Of a stretch of 64,000 nucleotides of DNA, positions 43,830-52,552 are shown piece after piece. The notes beneath the pieces were generated by a model, which had not been told where the DNA came from, ran no database searches, and saw only the letters and a list, made by a program, of their open reading frames with translations. Origin of the DNA: Streptomyces spiroverticillatus. GTDB taxonomy: Bacteria; Actinomycetota; Actinomycetes; Streptomycetales; Streptomycetaceae. Every line of letters begins with the position of its first letter. Positions within the stretch are counted from its first letter, which is position 1. The position numbers and the translations under genes were made by a program. The stretch covers positions 496,001 to 560,000 of the forward strand of contig BMUX01000002.1 of assembly GCA_014650415.1 (NCBI GenBank), given 5' to 3'.

Positions 43830-44753
43830 TCAGCGGTAGTCGTCCGCCGGGACGCCCTCCTCGCCCGCCATGACCCGCGAAAGGTACCCCCACGCATCCG
43901 GCTGCGACCCGTCCGCGTCCCGCACCCCGTACGCCACCGCCAGGTCCCTGCTGGAGAGCGAGCGCCCGTTCCACCGCGCCCGCTCCGGGTCGGCGGCGAT
44001 CCGGGCGATGCCCCGCCCCACGTACACCGGCGACTCCGCGATCGCGAAGCTCGGTTCCTTGGCGATCGCGTCGCGCCAGTTCGCCTCCGTCACCCCGAAG
44101 TGGTCGAGCATCTGCTCGGAGCGCAGGAATCCGGGGGTGACGGACACGGCGGTCCCGCCCACGCCCGCCAGGTCGTGGGCCAGGTTGGACGCCATCCGGA
44201 TCGGCGCGTTCTTCGCAAGGTCGTAGTAGAAGTTCTCCCGGAACCCCTTGTTCGACTCGGCGGTGCCGTCGGTGATCTCGACGACCAGCCCGCCCTTGTG
44301 CCGCACCAGCAGCGGCAGCGCACAACTGCTGGTGATGATGTGGGACTTGACGCCGAGTTCCAGCATCCGCAGCCCGTGCTCCAGCCCCGTCTCCCACATC
44401 TTCTTGCCGAACTCGACCAGGTGCTCGCCGCCCCAGATGTCGTTGACCAGGACGTCGAGCCGGCCGCGCTCCCGGTCGATCCGCTCGACCAGTGCCCGTA
44501 CCTGCTCGACCTCCAGGTGGTCCGTCGGCACGGCGACGCCCTCGCCGCCCGCCGCCGTCACCAGTTCCGCGGTCTCCTCGATGGTCTCGGTCGCCCGCCC
44601 TACCTCGCTGAGCTTCGTACGGGTGGTGCGCCCGGTGACGTACACCGTCGCGCCGAGCGCACCCAGTTCCACGGCGATGGCGCGGCCCGCTCCCCGGGTC
44701 GCGCCCGCCACCAGTGCGATGCGGCCGGTCAGGTTCGGCTGGTCGTGGTTCAT
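43830..44753 (-). CDS. SDR-family oxidoreductase
   Basis: This 307-residue short-chain dehydrogenase has the NAD(P)-binding GATRGAGRAIAVELGALGA, DVLVNDIWGG, and an active-site region in which FYYDLAKNAPIR supplies the Tyr-x3-Lys pair. An insertion (WETGLEHGLRMLELGVKSHI) and a long C-terminal tail (DGSQPDAWGYLSRVMAGEEG) distinguish it from classical 250-residue SDRs. GGAGGAG lies 6 nt before the ATG. No substrate clue from neighbours. Confidence 0.86.
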   Translation of the reverse strand: MNHDQPNLTGRIALVAGATRGAGRAIAVELGALGATVYVTGRTTRTKLSEVGRATETIEETAELVTAAGGEGVAVPTDHLEVEQVRALVERIDRERGRLDVLVNDIWGGEHLVEFGKKMWETGLEHGLRMLELGVKSHIITSSCALPLLVRHKGGLVVEITDGTAESNKGFRENFYYDLAKNAPIRMASNLAHDLAGVGGTAVSVTPGFLRSEQMLDHFGVTEANWRDAIAKEPSFAIAESPVYVGRGIARIAADPERARWNGRSLSSRDLAVAYGVRDADGSQPDAWGYLSRVMAGEEGVPADDYR

Positions 44754-44854
44754 GTACGGCTCCTCCGTCGCTCCGTGCTCATACGAAGAAGGATGCCGCC
44801 GAAACCAGACAACTCCTGTCCGGATTTACCGCGAGCCGCGAGGAATCCTCAGAC

Positions 44855-46867
44855 TCAGTGCAGCCCCTCCAGCGTCGACCCGTCCGCCATCTTCGCCTTC
44901 AGCTCCGCCTTGACGCCCTTGGGTGCGCGGACCGCCAGCGTCGGCCCGGCGGCCTCGGCCTTGAGGCCGCCGGTGGCCTCGATGGAGCGCACCTTGCGGC
45001 TGCCCGCCGCCAGCAGGTACCAGTCGCCCGACTTCGGCGCCTGCCAGCCCGCCCCGGCGAGGACGTGCTGCCCGAAGCGGCTGCACGAGGCCGTGTCCTC
45101 GGCGGTCGCGACCGTTGTGCCGAGCGCGGTGGGGGCGGTGGACGGCAGATGCAGCTGGACCATCACCCGGCCGGGGCCACGCCAGGTGTCGGCGCGGGTG
45201 CAGACCCAGTCGGCCCGGCCGCCCGCCTCGGGGAGCGTCTGCTGCGCGTACACCCAGTTGTTGACCGAGCGCACCCCGTACCCCCGCATCGAAGGGAGGT
45301 GGCAGGCGCTGTGCGCCCAGGTCTGGAGGGCGGCGGCGCTGGTCGCCTCGCGGGGCTGGCGCGCGGGGGCGCCGCTGCCGGGCGGCGGGGTGTAGGTGAG
45401 GTGGACGGGGGCGAGGTCGCCCAGGTCCGTGAGCAGGAAGGCGTGTTTCTCGACGATCAGCTCGGAGGAGCGGAGCTGGAGCACCGGCCAGGAGTCGCAC
45501 ACCCCGCCTGCTCCGGGGCGGCGGACGGGGTCGGTGACGCCGTCCGCGCGCACACTCAGCTTCCCGCCGGGGGAGTTGGGTTTCAGCAGGTCGCGGGTGG
45601 TGGTCTCGTCGATCCAGGGGGCCAGCAGGAAGCGGGTGTTGCTGCCGTCCCGGGTGACGACGAGGGCCGCTCCGGTCACCACGTCCGCGTCGTCGGTGCG
45701 GGCGAAGTCGAGCGTCGGGGGCTCGTCGCGGTCGGCGGGTTCCGCGTAGCGGATCGTACGGTCGCCGTCGTTGAGGAGGACGACCGCGGTGCCGTCGACG
45801 TCGCCCGCGTACAGCAGGCGGGGCGGGGCGGTGGGGGGCTGGGTGCCCGCGCCGGGTGTGCTGGAGATCCGTACCGTACGGGCCGGGCTCGCCCAGACCT
45901 TCAGTGCGCGGTCGAGCAGCGGCAGGTCGTTCACGCGGTCCCCGCGGGCGGGCCAGACGGTGAAGTCGACGCGGGAGGTGTCGGCCCATTCGTCGGCGGC
46001 GGGGCGGACCAGATGCCGGGGGTCCAGGACGCGCCCCGCTATGGAGGCGTTGACGGTGCCGGTGGCGGCCGTGCGTTCCTGCGGACGGGGGGCGTCGCCG
46101 ATCACGACGGGCAGCACCCCGGCGGCGACGGCCGCGACCACGAGGGCGGCTCCTGCGGTACGGACGCGGTGCCTGCGGCGCAGGAGGTCGGTGGGGCGGG
46201 TGTGCACGAAGCAGGGGTCGAACTCGCCGGAGAGGAGCGGGTGTTGGGCCCCCTCCTCCGGCTCGCCGAGCACCTGGCGCCCCAGCCGTTCGGCGGTGCG
46301 CAGGGCGAGGGCGGGCTCGGCGACCCCGGCCTCGGCGAGCCGCTGCCGGGTCTCGTCCTCGCTCATGCCCTCCACCCGGTGCAGGGCGAGGGCGGCGCGG
46401 GTGGCGGAGTCGGTGCCCGACAGGGCCTGCTCCAGGGCGAGTTCGTCGGCGCCGCCGGCGGCGGGGAAGAGCCGCAGCCCCCAGACGGTGGGCAGGACCG
46501 GGCGCAGCCGCTCGGGCCCGGGGCCGCGCTTCGGCCACCAGGTGGGGCGCTTGCCGTACGCCAGCGCCTCGCGCAGCACCCGGGCGCGCAGGGTGACGTA
46601 CGCGCTCTCGGCGGGCGCGGTGCGCTGGGCCGGAAGGGCGGGCGCGGCGGCGGACCGGACGGACCGGGTGCGCACGGAGGGAAGGGCGCGCTGGACGAGC
46701 CCGTGGGCGGCGAGGACGCGGCGGTGGCGGCCGAGGGTGGGCGGAAGGGTGATAAAGGCGAGCCTGACGAGGCGCGGATAGTGCTCGACCAGCGCGGCTT
46801 CGGCCTGCGCCACGCTCAGCGGGGCTCCGCGGGCCCCGGTGTGTTCGGTCCGGTCTTGCGTGTCCAT
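44855..46867 (-). CDS. Transmembrane protein with sigma-factor-like cytosolic N-terminus
   Basis: The protein has 670 residues. Residues 18-200 resemble a degenerate ECF sigma factor: AQAEAALVEHYPRLVRLAFI (region-2-like) and SATRAALALHRVEGMSEDET (region-4-like). A basic stretch (LLRRRHRVR) precedes one TM helix at about 237-257. The remaining 410 residues are extracytoplasmic, with several cysteines (GGVCDSWP, HSACHLP, WVCTR, ASCSRF) and no recognised catalytic motif. This could link an outside signal to transcription, or the sigma-like part may be a scaffold. The ATG at 46867 follows GGGAGC. Confidence 0.65.
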   Translation of the reverse strand: MDTQDRTEHTGARGAPLSVAQAEAALVEHYPRLVRLAFITLPPTLGRHRRVLAAHGLVQRALPSVRTRSVRSAAAPALPAQRTAPAESAYVTLRARVLREALAYGKRPTWWPKRGPGPERLRPVLPTVWGLRLFPAAGGADELALEQALSGTDSATRAALALHRVEGMSEDETRQRLAEAGVAEPALALRTAERLGRQVLGEPEEGAQHPLLSGEFDPCFVHTRPTDLLRRRHRVRTAGAALVVAAVAAGVLPVVIGDAPRPQERTAATGTVNASIAGRVLDPRHLVRPAADEWADTSRVDFTVWPARGDRVNDLPLLDRALKVWASPARTVRISSTPGAGTQPPTAPPRLLYAGDVDGTAVVLLNDGDRTIRYAEPADRDEPPTLDFARTDDADVVTGAALVVTRDGSNTRFLLAPWIDETTTRDLLKPNSPGGKLSVRADGVTDPVRRPGAGGVCDSWPVLQLRSSELIVEKHAFLLTDLGDLAPVHLTYTPPPGSGAPARQPREATSAAALQTWAHSACHLPSMRGYGVRSVNNWVYAQQTLPEAGGRADWVCTRADTWRGPGRVMVQLHLPSTAPTALGTTVATAEDTASCSRFGQHVLAGAGWQAPKSGDWYLLAAGSRKVRSIEATGGLKAEAAGPTLAVRAPKGVKAELKAKMADGSTLEGLH

Positions 46868-47117
46868 GGCGAGGGCAGCTCCCTTTGAGGGATCGAGTGG
46901 GTGAGAGTGCGTACGTCGCTAGCCCTTCAAACGAGTGAATCATCGGACGGTCACACGGGGCGCGGACCTGCACGGATGCGGGGCGCGGAGGCTCGATCGG
47001 ATTCGGCCGTACGTGCGTGTACTAGGCATGCGTCCGAATCGCGCGGGTAACGAGACGGCTCTCATCCGGGCGCTCCGCGTGCGCCGCGTGCGCGCAAGCC
47101 CGATGCTGGAGCACGTG

Positions 47118-47636
47118 ATGGACGAGACGGAATTCTGGGAGATCGTCGACAGCACCCGCGCGGCCGCCGAGGGCGACCCCGAGGACCATGCCGACCTGCT
47201 CGTCGAGCGGCTGCTCCAGCGGGACCCCGACTCCGTGCTCGACTTCGCCAGACACTTCGAGGTGCGCTACAACCGCGCGTACCGGTGGGACTTGTGGGGG
47301 GCCGCCGTCGTGATGATGGGCGGTGCGAGCGACGACGCGTTCGACTACTTCCGGTGCTGGCTGATCGGCCAGGGCCGGGAGGTGTTCGAGGGTGCGCTGC
47401 ACGAGCCGGACGACCTGGCCGGGCTGCTCGACGACTTCGACGACGAGATCGACGGGGACGGGGAGGAGCTGGGGTACGCGGCGGACGAGGCGTACGAACA
47501 GCTCACGGGCTCGGTCGCGCCGGACCTGGGCGTCCCGGGGCAGGCGGCGGAACCGGAGGGGACGGTTTTGGACCTCGATGACGACGGGGCGCTGGCGGAT
47601 CGTTTCCCTCAGCTGTGGGAGCGGTTCGGGGACTAG
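47118..47636 (+). CDS. DUF4240 domain protein
   Basis: This 172-residue acidic protein has the DUF4240 core MDETEFWEIVDSTRAAAEGD followed by FRCWLIGQGREVFEGAL. The C-terminal extension is rich in Asp/Glu (LDDFDDEIDGDGEELG). The ATG at 47118 has GGAG 6 nt upstream; an in-frame ATG at 47103 is the alternative. Soluble, function unknown; in other genomes such domains occur near WGR or toxin-like proteins, not seen here. Confidence 0.82.
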   Translation: MDETEFWEIVDSTRAAAEGDPEDHADLLVERLLQRDPDSVLDFARHFEVRYNRAYRWDLWGAAVVMMGGASDDAFDYFRCWLIGQGREVFEGALHEPDDLAGLLDDFDDEIDGDGEELGYAADEAYEQLTGSVAPDLGVPGQAAEPEGTVLDLDDDGALADRFPQLWERFGD

Positions 47637-48036
47637 GCGCTCCGGCTGCGGGCGGCGGGCCGCTGGGGCGCGGGCCGCTCAGGCGCGGTGCGGGGTGGGC
47701 ATCGGCACCCGGTGCCGGGGCGGATTCGCCCCAGCCCCGCCCCTTCACCTAAACCCGCGGGGCCGAACGGTTCCGTGCGGGTGCTTCGTGGTCGCGCGCG
47801 CAGTTCCCCGCGCCCCTTTCAGGGGCGCGGGGCTGTATCGATTTGCGGCTCCGCCGCGTGGGCGCAAAACGCGAGCCACCCACCCAGCCGCGCGGCCGAG
47901 CGCTTTAGGTGAAGGGGCGGGACCGGGGCGAAACCCGGGGGTCCGGGGGCAGAGCCCCCGGCACGGGCCGGGCCCGGAGGGGGCCACGCACCCGGTGCCG
48001 GGAAGGGGGCCGCACGCCCGGTGCCGGGAAGAAGAA
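47637..48036. other. 400-bp gene-free region with a palindromic repeat element
   Basis: Only repeats were found: the inverted-repeat element at 47725-47932 and, near 47990-48030, two copies of the short phrase CCCGGTGCCGGGAAG. Both flanking genes converge here. Confidence 0.75.
47725..47932. repeat. MITE-like element with 29-bp imperfect terminal inverted repeats
   Basis: Ends at 47725-47753 and 47904-47932 pair over 29 bp with two mismatches; the inner 18 bp (CCCGCCCCTTCACCTAAA and its complement) are perfect. Inside is a perfect 12-bp hairpin CCCCGCGCCCCT-TTC-AGGGGCGCGGGG (47806-47832) and a GCGGCTCCGCCGC dyad. No coding sequence. Rearranged parts of the same family lie at 26401-26760. Confidence 0.82.
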
Positions 48037-48948
48037 TCAGCCCAGGTTGAGCGTGGGGACCGTCCGGGACAGGATCATGTCCGTGCGGCCCTGGAGGACC
48101 GCGTCCAGCATCTCGGGCTGGGGGACGGCCCAGTAGGCACCACCCGCCACCAGGTCGAAGACGCGCCGCGCATGCTCCTCCGGCGTGATGCCCTGCTCGT
48201 CCGCCCTCGCCTGCAACTGCTCGTTGAACGCGGCGATCTCCGGAGGCGTCCCGCCCCCCGGCTTCGCCGACCGGAAGATCTCGCTCTTGACGGAGTCGGG
48301 CATGACGACCGACACCTGGATCGGCGCCTGCCGCATCTGCATCTCGTAATGCAGCGACTCACTCAGCGCCAGCGTGCCGAACTTGGTCACGCTGTAGGGC
48401 GCCATCAGCGGACTCGGCAGCATCCCGTCCACCGAGGACACGTTCAGCACCCACGCCTTGGTGCCCTGCGCCAGCAGCCTCGGCACGAAGGCACGCAGGC
48501 CGTTGACGTACCCGCCGATGTTGATCCGCAGGGCCGCGTCCCAGCGCTCGGCGGGGATCTCCCAGGAGTAGCCCATGGCCATGATCCCGGCGTTGTTGAT
48601 CAGCATGTCGACGCTGCCGAAGCGCGCGTACGCCTTCTCGGCGAGGCCCTCGACGGAGGCCGGATCGGCGACGTCGACGACGACCGTCTCGACCTCGGCG
48701 CCGCCCGCCTTCAGCTCACCGGCGAGGGCTTCCAGCCGGTCGGCGGCGATGTCGGCGAGGACCAGGCGCATTCCCAGGGACGCGGCGTGCCGGGCGAAGC
48801 CCGCGCCGATGCCGGCGGAGGCCCCGGTGATGACGACGGTCTTCCCGTCGAAGGTCTCCGCGGCGGAGACGGCGGAGACGGAAGCGGAGGCGGCGGTGGC
48901 GGCGGAGACGGAAGCGGTGGCGGCCGTGGTGGTTTCGGTGCTGCTCAT
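48037..48948 (-). CDS. SDR-family oxidoreductase with repetitive N-terminal extension
   Basis: The protein has 303 residues. After an Ala/Ser/Thr-rich lead (residues 1-32, containing two 10-residue near-repeats) the classical SDR begins at FDGKTVVITGASAGIGAGFA, with LINNAGIM, NVSSVDG and the catalytic YSVTK (Tyr-x3-Lys). The long C-terminal part resembles SDRs acting on larger hydrophobic substrates; the substrate is unknown. It lies downstream of a second SDR, but an 18-bp perfect hairpin separates them. A divergent TetR regulator lies upstream of the pair. Confidence 0.86.
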   Translation of the reverse strand: MSSTETTTAATASVSAATAASASVSAVSAAETFDGKTVVITGASAGIGAGFARHAASLGMRLVLADIAADRLEALAGELKAGGAEVETVVVDVADPASVEGLAEKAYARFGSVDMLINNAGIMAMGYSWEIPAERWDAALRINIGGYVNGLRAFVPRLLAQGTKAWVLNVSSVDGMLPSPLMAPYSVTKFGTLALSESLHYEMQMRQAPIQVSVVMPDSVKSEIFRSAKPGGGTPPEIAAFNEQLQARADEQGITPEEHARRVFDLVAGGAYWAVPQPEMLDAVLQGRTDMILSRTVPTLNLG

Positions 48949-48987
48949 GAGACTCAGTGCTTTCAGCTAAGTGGTGATCGCCGACAG

Positions 48988-49026
48988 GGGGGGTACGGCA
49001 CCGGGCTCCCCGGTGCCGTACCCCCC
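48988..49026 (-). terminator. Perfect 18-bp hairpin between the two SDR genes
   Basis: GGGGGGTACGGCACCGGG (48988-49005) pairs perfectly with 49009-49026 around CTC. It sits just after the stop of the upstream SDR gene (49039) and would limit read-through into the next SDR gene. Confidence 0.85.
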
Positions 49027-49038
49027 GCCCGGCCCCCG

Positions 49039-49824
49039 TCAGTAGTGCGTGCCGCCGTCGATGCGGATCTCCGTGCCCGTGATGAACGCCCCGTCCTCCG
49101 AGCCGAGCATCGCCACGACGCCCGCGACCGTCTCCGGGCCCGCGAAACCCTGGCCGAGGGCCGGGGCGAGCTTCATGAAGAGCATCATGTCGGCGTCCTC
49201 GGGCAGACCCGGACCCTTGCCGCTGGTCATGTCGGAGGCGATGGAGCCGGGGGCCACGGCGACGACGCGCAGGCCCTGCTTGCTGTACTCGGCGGCCAGG
49301 GCGTGGGTCATCGACTGGATGCCGCCCTTGCTGGCCGCGTACGCCGACATGTACGGGTGGGCGAAGGAGGCGGAGGTCGAGGAGAAGTTCACGATCACCG
49401 GCTTGTCGCCCGCGAGCAGGGCGGGTATCGCCTCGCGGATCATCAGGAAGGTGCCGGTCAGGTTGACCGCGATGATCTTGTTGAAGAAGTCGAGCGTGGT
49501 CTCGTGGGTGTGCGAGGAGCGCAGGATGCCGGCCGCGTTGACCAGGACGTCCAGGCCGCCCAGGGTCTCCACGGCGGCGGCGACGCCGGCCTTGACGGCG
49601 GCCTCGTCGGAGATGTCCAGGACCGCGGTGCTCAGGCGCTGTGCGGCCTCGGCGGAAGTGGCGGCGGCCTGCTCGGCGGTCTCCTTCAGCCCTGCCTCGT
49701 TGACGTCGACGGCGACGACGCGGCCGCCCTCGGCGAGCACGCGGTGCACGGTCGCCCGCCCGATGCCCGAACCGGCCCCGCTGATCAGAACGCGACGGCC
49801 CTCGTAACGCTGCATGGTCTTCAT
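49039..49824 (-). CDS. SDR-family oxidoreductase (classical)
   Basis: The 261-residue protein has RRVLISGAGSGIGRATVHRV, LDVLVNAAGIL, NFSSTSASFAHPYMSAYAAS K (catalytic Tyr-x3-Lys) and the C-terminal GTEIRIDGGTHY common to FabG-like SDRs. ATG 49824 is used; ATG 49815 (MQRYEGRRV), with GGAG 9 nt upstream, is equally plausible. It is first of an SDR pair and divergent from a TetR-type regulator, which probably represses it. Confidence 0.88.
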   Translation of the reverse strand: MKTMQRYEGRRVLISGAGSGIGRATVHRVLAEGGRVVAVDVNEAGLKETAEQAAATSAEAAQRLSTAVLDISDEAAVKAGVAAAVETLGGLDVLVNAAGILRSSHTHETTLDFFNKIIAVNLTGTFLMIREAIPALLAGDKPVIVNFSSTSASFAHPYMSAYAASKGGIQSMTHALAAEYSKQGLRVVAVAPGSIASDMTSGKGPGLPEDADMMLFMKLAPALGQGFAGPETVAGVVAMLGSEDGAFITGTEIRIDGGTHY

Positions 49825-49887
49825 CTCCGCTGTCCTCGTTCCCTCCGGATCGGCTTCCTTCGGGATCGTCTTTCACGTTACGCCCAT

Positions 49888-49904
49888 GTGGCACGTTTTG
49901 TCAC
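49888..49904. promoter_or_regulatory. Imperfect palindrome between SDR and TetR genes
   Basis: GTGGCACGTTTTGTCAC has arms matching at 5 of 8 positions and lies in the 138-bp divergent region, where a TetR operator is expected. Assignment is by position. Confidence 0.4.
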
Positions 49905-49962
49905 TGGGTCATTCCGTGCACCCCTGCCGGTGTGCGGACCTTTCTGGGCGTACGCTGCCGAG

Positions 49963-50643
49963 GTGAGCACCCAGCCCCCGCAGCCCCAGTCCGACCGGCC
50001 CCGGTCCGCACCGCCGACGACCGGCGCCCCCAAGCCCTCCCTCACCGAGCGCCGCAAGGCCGCCACCCAGCTCGACATCGCCCGCGCCGCCGCCGAGCTC
50101 TTCGCCGAGCACGGCCCGGACGGCACCACCGCCGAGGCCATCGCCACGCGCGCGGGGGTCGCGCTGCGCACCTTCTACCGGTACTTCCGCAGCAAGCAGG
50201 ACGCCGTCGCCCCGCTGCTCTCCGGCGGCGGCGACCAGTGGCGGGCCCTGCTCGCGGCCGCCGAGCCCGGCTCCGGCGTGCTCAGCACCCTGGAGCGCGC
50301 GGTCGCCGAGGTGCTCGCCACCCCGGACCCGCAGGCCGCCGAGCAGCTTGACTGGACGCGGGGGCTGCTGCGCGCCGCCGCGCAGGACCCGGCGCTGCGG
50401 GCCGTCTGGTACCGGGTGAACCAGGAGTCCGAGGAGCAGCTCATCCCGGTGCTGGGCACGCTCGCGGGACCCGGCGCCGACCCCCTGGAGGTCCGCCTCG
50501 CGGCCGCTGCGGCAACAGCCGCCATCCGTACGGCACTGGAGGAGTGGGCCCGCACGGACGCCCCCACCGAGGGGCCGGGCTCGCCCGCCGAACTCGCCGC
50601 CCGCTGCCTGAAGGAGCTGACCCGGGGCATGAGCCTGTCCTGA
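49963..50643 (+). CDS. TetR-family transcriptional regulator
   Basis: The protein has 226 residues with a Pro-rich 28-residue lead. The TetR HTH (about 30-80) is AATQLDIARAAAELFAEHGP, AIATRAGVALRTFYRYFRSK. The C-terminal domain is all-helical. The GTG at 49963 has TACGCT (49951-49956) 6 nt upstream and no ribosome binding site, so a leaderless start fits. It is divergent from the SDR pair, which is its likely target. Longer upstream frames are artefacts. Confidence 0.9.
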   Translation: MSTQPPQPQSDRPRSAPPTTGAPKPSLTERRKAATQLDIARAAAELFAEHGPDGTTAEAIATRAGVALRTFYRYFRSKQDAVAPLLSGGGDQWRALLAAAEPGSGVLSTLERAVAEVLATPDPQAAEQLDWTRGLLRAAAQDPALRAVWYRVNQESEEQLIPVLGTLAGPGADPLEVRLAAAAATAAIRTALEEWARTDAPTEGPGSPAELAARCLKELTRGMSLS

Positions 50644-50672
50644 AGGCCCGCGAGGGGCCCCGGGACGCTCCG

Positions 50673-51800
50673 TCACGGCCGGCCCGGGCCCCCCTCGCCG
50701 TCCGGGCAGCTCTCCGGGTCCGGCTCCACCAGCAGCAGCGCCACGTCGTCCTCGACGCGCTTGGCGAACCGCAGCAGATCGCGCTGGACCGCTTCCGCCA
50801 GATCGGCCAGCTCCCCCTCGGACGCACCCAGCGCCTCCAGCCGCTCGCGCAGGGGGTAGAAGACACCCGCCGCGTTCCGCGCCTCCGTGATGCCGTCAGT
50901 GTGGGCCAGGATGCGGTCGCAGGGCTCCAGCGGCACCACGGTCACCGACGGCAGCCCGAACTCGGTGAGGCCGAGCCCCAGGGGCGGCGCCGGATCGACC
51001 CGCATCTCGGTGACCTTCCCCTCCCGCAGCAGCAGCGGCGGCGGATGCCCGCAGGAGACCACCCGTACCGACAGCCCGTCCTCGGCGAACTCCATGAGCA
51101 CGGCGGTCGCGAACAGTTCCGCGTGCTCCACCGCCGCCGAGTCGACCACCAGCCGCCGGTCCAGCCGGGCGGCCACCGCGGGCAGGTCGGCATCGTCCAG
51201 CGCCGCCTCCCGGAAGGCCCCGAGGAGCGCGGAGACGGTGGCGACCGCACCGGGCCCGTGCCCCTCCACGTCGGCGACGACGGCGCGCACCCCGTTCGGC
51301 CCCGCCCGTACGTCGTAGAGGTCGCCGCTGACCAGTGCGCCCAGTTCCGCCGCCCGGTAGAGGCCGAAGCAGTGCACCCGGCCCACCGCGGTCGGCAGCG
51401 GCGGCAGCACCGCGAACTGCGCCACCTCCGCGGCCGTCCCCACGGTCACCAGCCGGGCGTCCCTGCGCGTGCGCGACCAGGACACCACCACGCTGGTGAC
51501 GCACAGGAGCACCAGGGAGAGCAGCACACCGTCCCGGTGCGCGAATTCGTCGGTGTCGTAGAGCCCGAAGACGACCACCGCCACCCCCATGAGCGCGGTG
51601 CTCACCGGCCCGTACAGCAGGGCGGTCAGCGGCGGCAGGGCGGCGACGAAGTAGCTCAGCTCCACGTCGTCCGGGGTGATCCGGTCGGACACCGCCAGCA
51701 GGGCCAGCACGACCAGCGGCAGCAGCCGGAGCCAGAGCGGGGCCTTCTCGCCCCTGAGCCATCGGGGAACCTCCCCCTGGCGCGCGCGGACCGAGCTCAT
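50673..51800 (-). CDS. Membrane-associated PP2C/SpoIIE-type protein phosphatase
   Basis: The protein has 375 residues from the ATG at 51800 (MSSVRARQGEVPRWL); a TTG at 51830 extends it by ten residues. Four or so TM helices lie between residues 20 and 120. The SpoIIE domain follows: LVSGDLYDV with metal-binding Asp, VVADVEGHGPGA, VVSCGHPPPLLL, and DRILAHTDGITEARN. Such phosphatases dephosphorylate anti-anti-sigma factors. No partner switch genes are adjacent. Its 3' end converges with the TetR gene across 29 bp and an imperfect hairpin (50651-50697). Confidence 0.9.
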   Translation of the reverse strand: MSSVRARQGEVPRWLRGEKAPLWLRLLPLVVLALLAVSDRITPDDVELSYFVAALPPLTALLYGPVSTALMGVAVVVFGLYDTDEFAHRDGVLLSLVLLCVTSVVVSWSRTRRDARLVTVGTAAEVAQFAVLPPLPTAVGRVHCFGLYRAAELGALVSGDLYDVRAGPNGVRAVVADVEGHGPGAVATVSALLGAFREAALDDADLPAVAARLDRRLVVDSAAVEHAELFATAVLMEFAEDGLSVRVVSCGHPPPLLLREGKVTEMRVDPAPPLGLGLTEFGLPSVTVVPLEPCDRILAHTDGITEARNAAGVFYPLRERLEALGASEGELADLAEAVQRDLLRFAKRVEDDVALLLVEPDPESCPDGEGGPGRP

Positions 51801-51956
51801 CGCGCTTCCGGCTCCTCGGGCAGACGACAAGGGCTGCGGGCGGGCGGCGCACGATGTTCCGTGCGCGCACCCCTGTCGATCACTATGCCCGCATTGCCTC
51901 TTTCGCGCCGTTCGGTGCCAGGGCGCCGGCGTCCCGGCCCCGGGCGCGCCGGACCC

Positions 51957-52496
51957 TCACTCCTCCGTGAGCGCCCGCCCCATCAGCACGTCGTCCACGT
52001 ACCGCCCGTCCAGGAAGAACTCCCCCGCGAGCACCCCCTCCACCACGAAGCCCTCCGCCTCGTACAGCGCACGGGCGGGCGCGTTGTGGCCCAGCACCCG
52101 CAGGGTGATCCGCCGGCACCCCCTGCGGCGGACCTCCGCGCAGACCGCCCGCACCAGCAGCCTGCCGATCCCCCGGCCCCGCGCCTGTCCGGCGACCGCG
52201 AAGCCGTTGATCTGGAGGACGTGCGCGTTGCAGGCGAGCGGGGTGGGCGGCACGACCCGTACGTAACCGAGCAGCCGCCCGTCCTCCTCGGCGACCAGGA
52301 CGTCGTCGGGGAGGTGGCGTTCGTCGAAGTAGGGGGCGTACGGAGGCACCGGGCGCGGTGTCACCGCGTGCAGCGGCGACCAGGTGTCCCCGTCCAGTGC
52401 GGCCAGCGCCGCGTCGTCGGCGAGCGTGGCGGTGCGTACGGTGACGGTGTCGACGCCACTCGCGGATGCGTCGGGTCCTTCGTGCGTCGGCGGCAT
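51957..52496 (-). CDS. GNAT-family N-acetyltransferase
   Basis: The 179-residue protein has VDTVTVRTATLADDAALAAL at the N-terminus, the acetyl-CoA-binding GFAVAGQARGRGIGRLLVRAV (motif A, R/Q-x-x-G-x-G/A) and ALYEAEGFVVEG in motif B. The substrate is unknown. ATG 52496 is taken; the frame continues 9 codons upstream. It is divergent from the TIGR01777 gene. Confidence 0.85.
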   Translation of the reverse strand: MPPTHEGPDASASGVDTVTVRTATLADDAALAALDGDTWSPLHAVTPRPVPPYAPYFDERHLPDDVLVAEEDGRLLGYVRVVPPTPLACNAHVLQINGFAVAGQARGRGIGRLLVRAVCAEVRRRGCRRITLRVLGHNAPARALYEAEGFVVEGVLAGEFFLDGRYVDDVLMGRALTEE

Positions 52497-52552
52497 GGCG
52501 ACACTGTGCCACGCTGCGCGCATCCGGCCCTGTCCGGGGCAGGATGACCCCT

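Noticed and set aside
47392..49962. Apparent 857-codon upstream extension of the TetR regulator
   Set aside because: It runs antisense through two SDR genes and across repeat DNA; the regulator has a plausible leaderless start at 49963.
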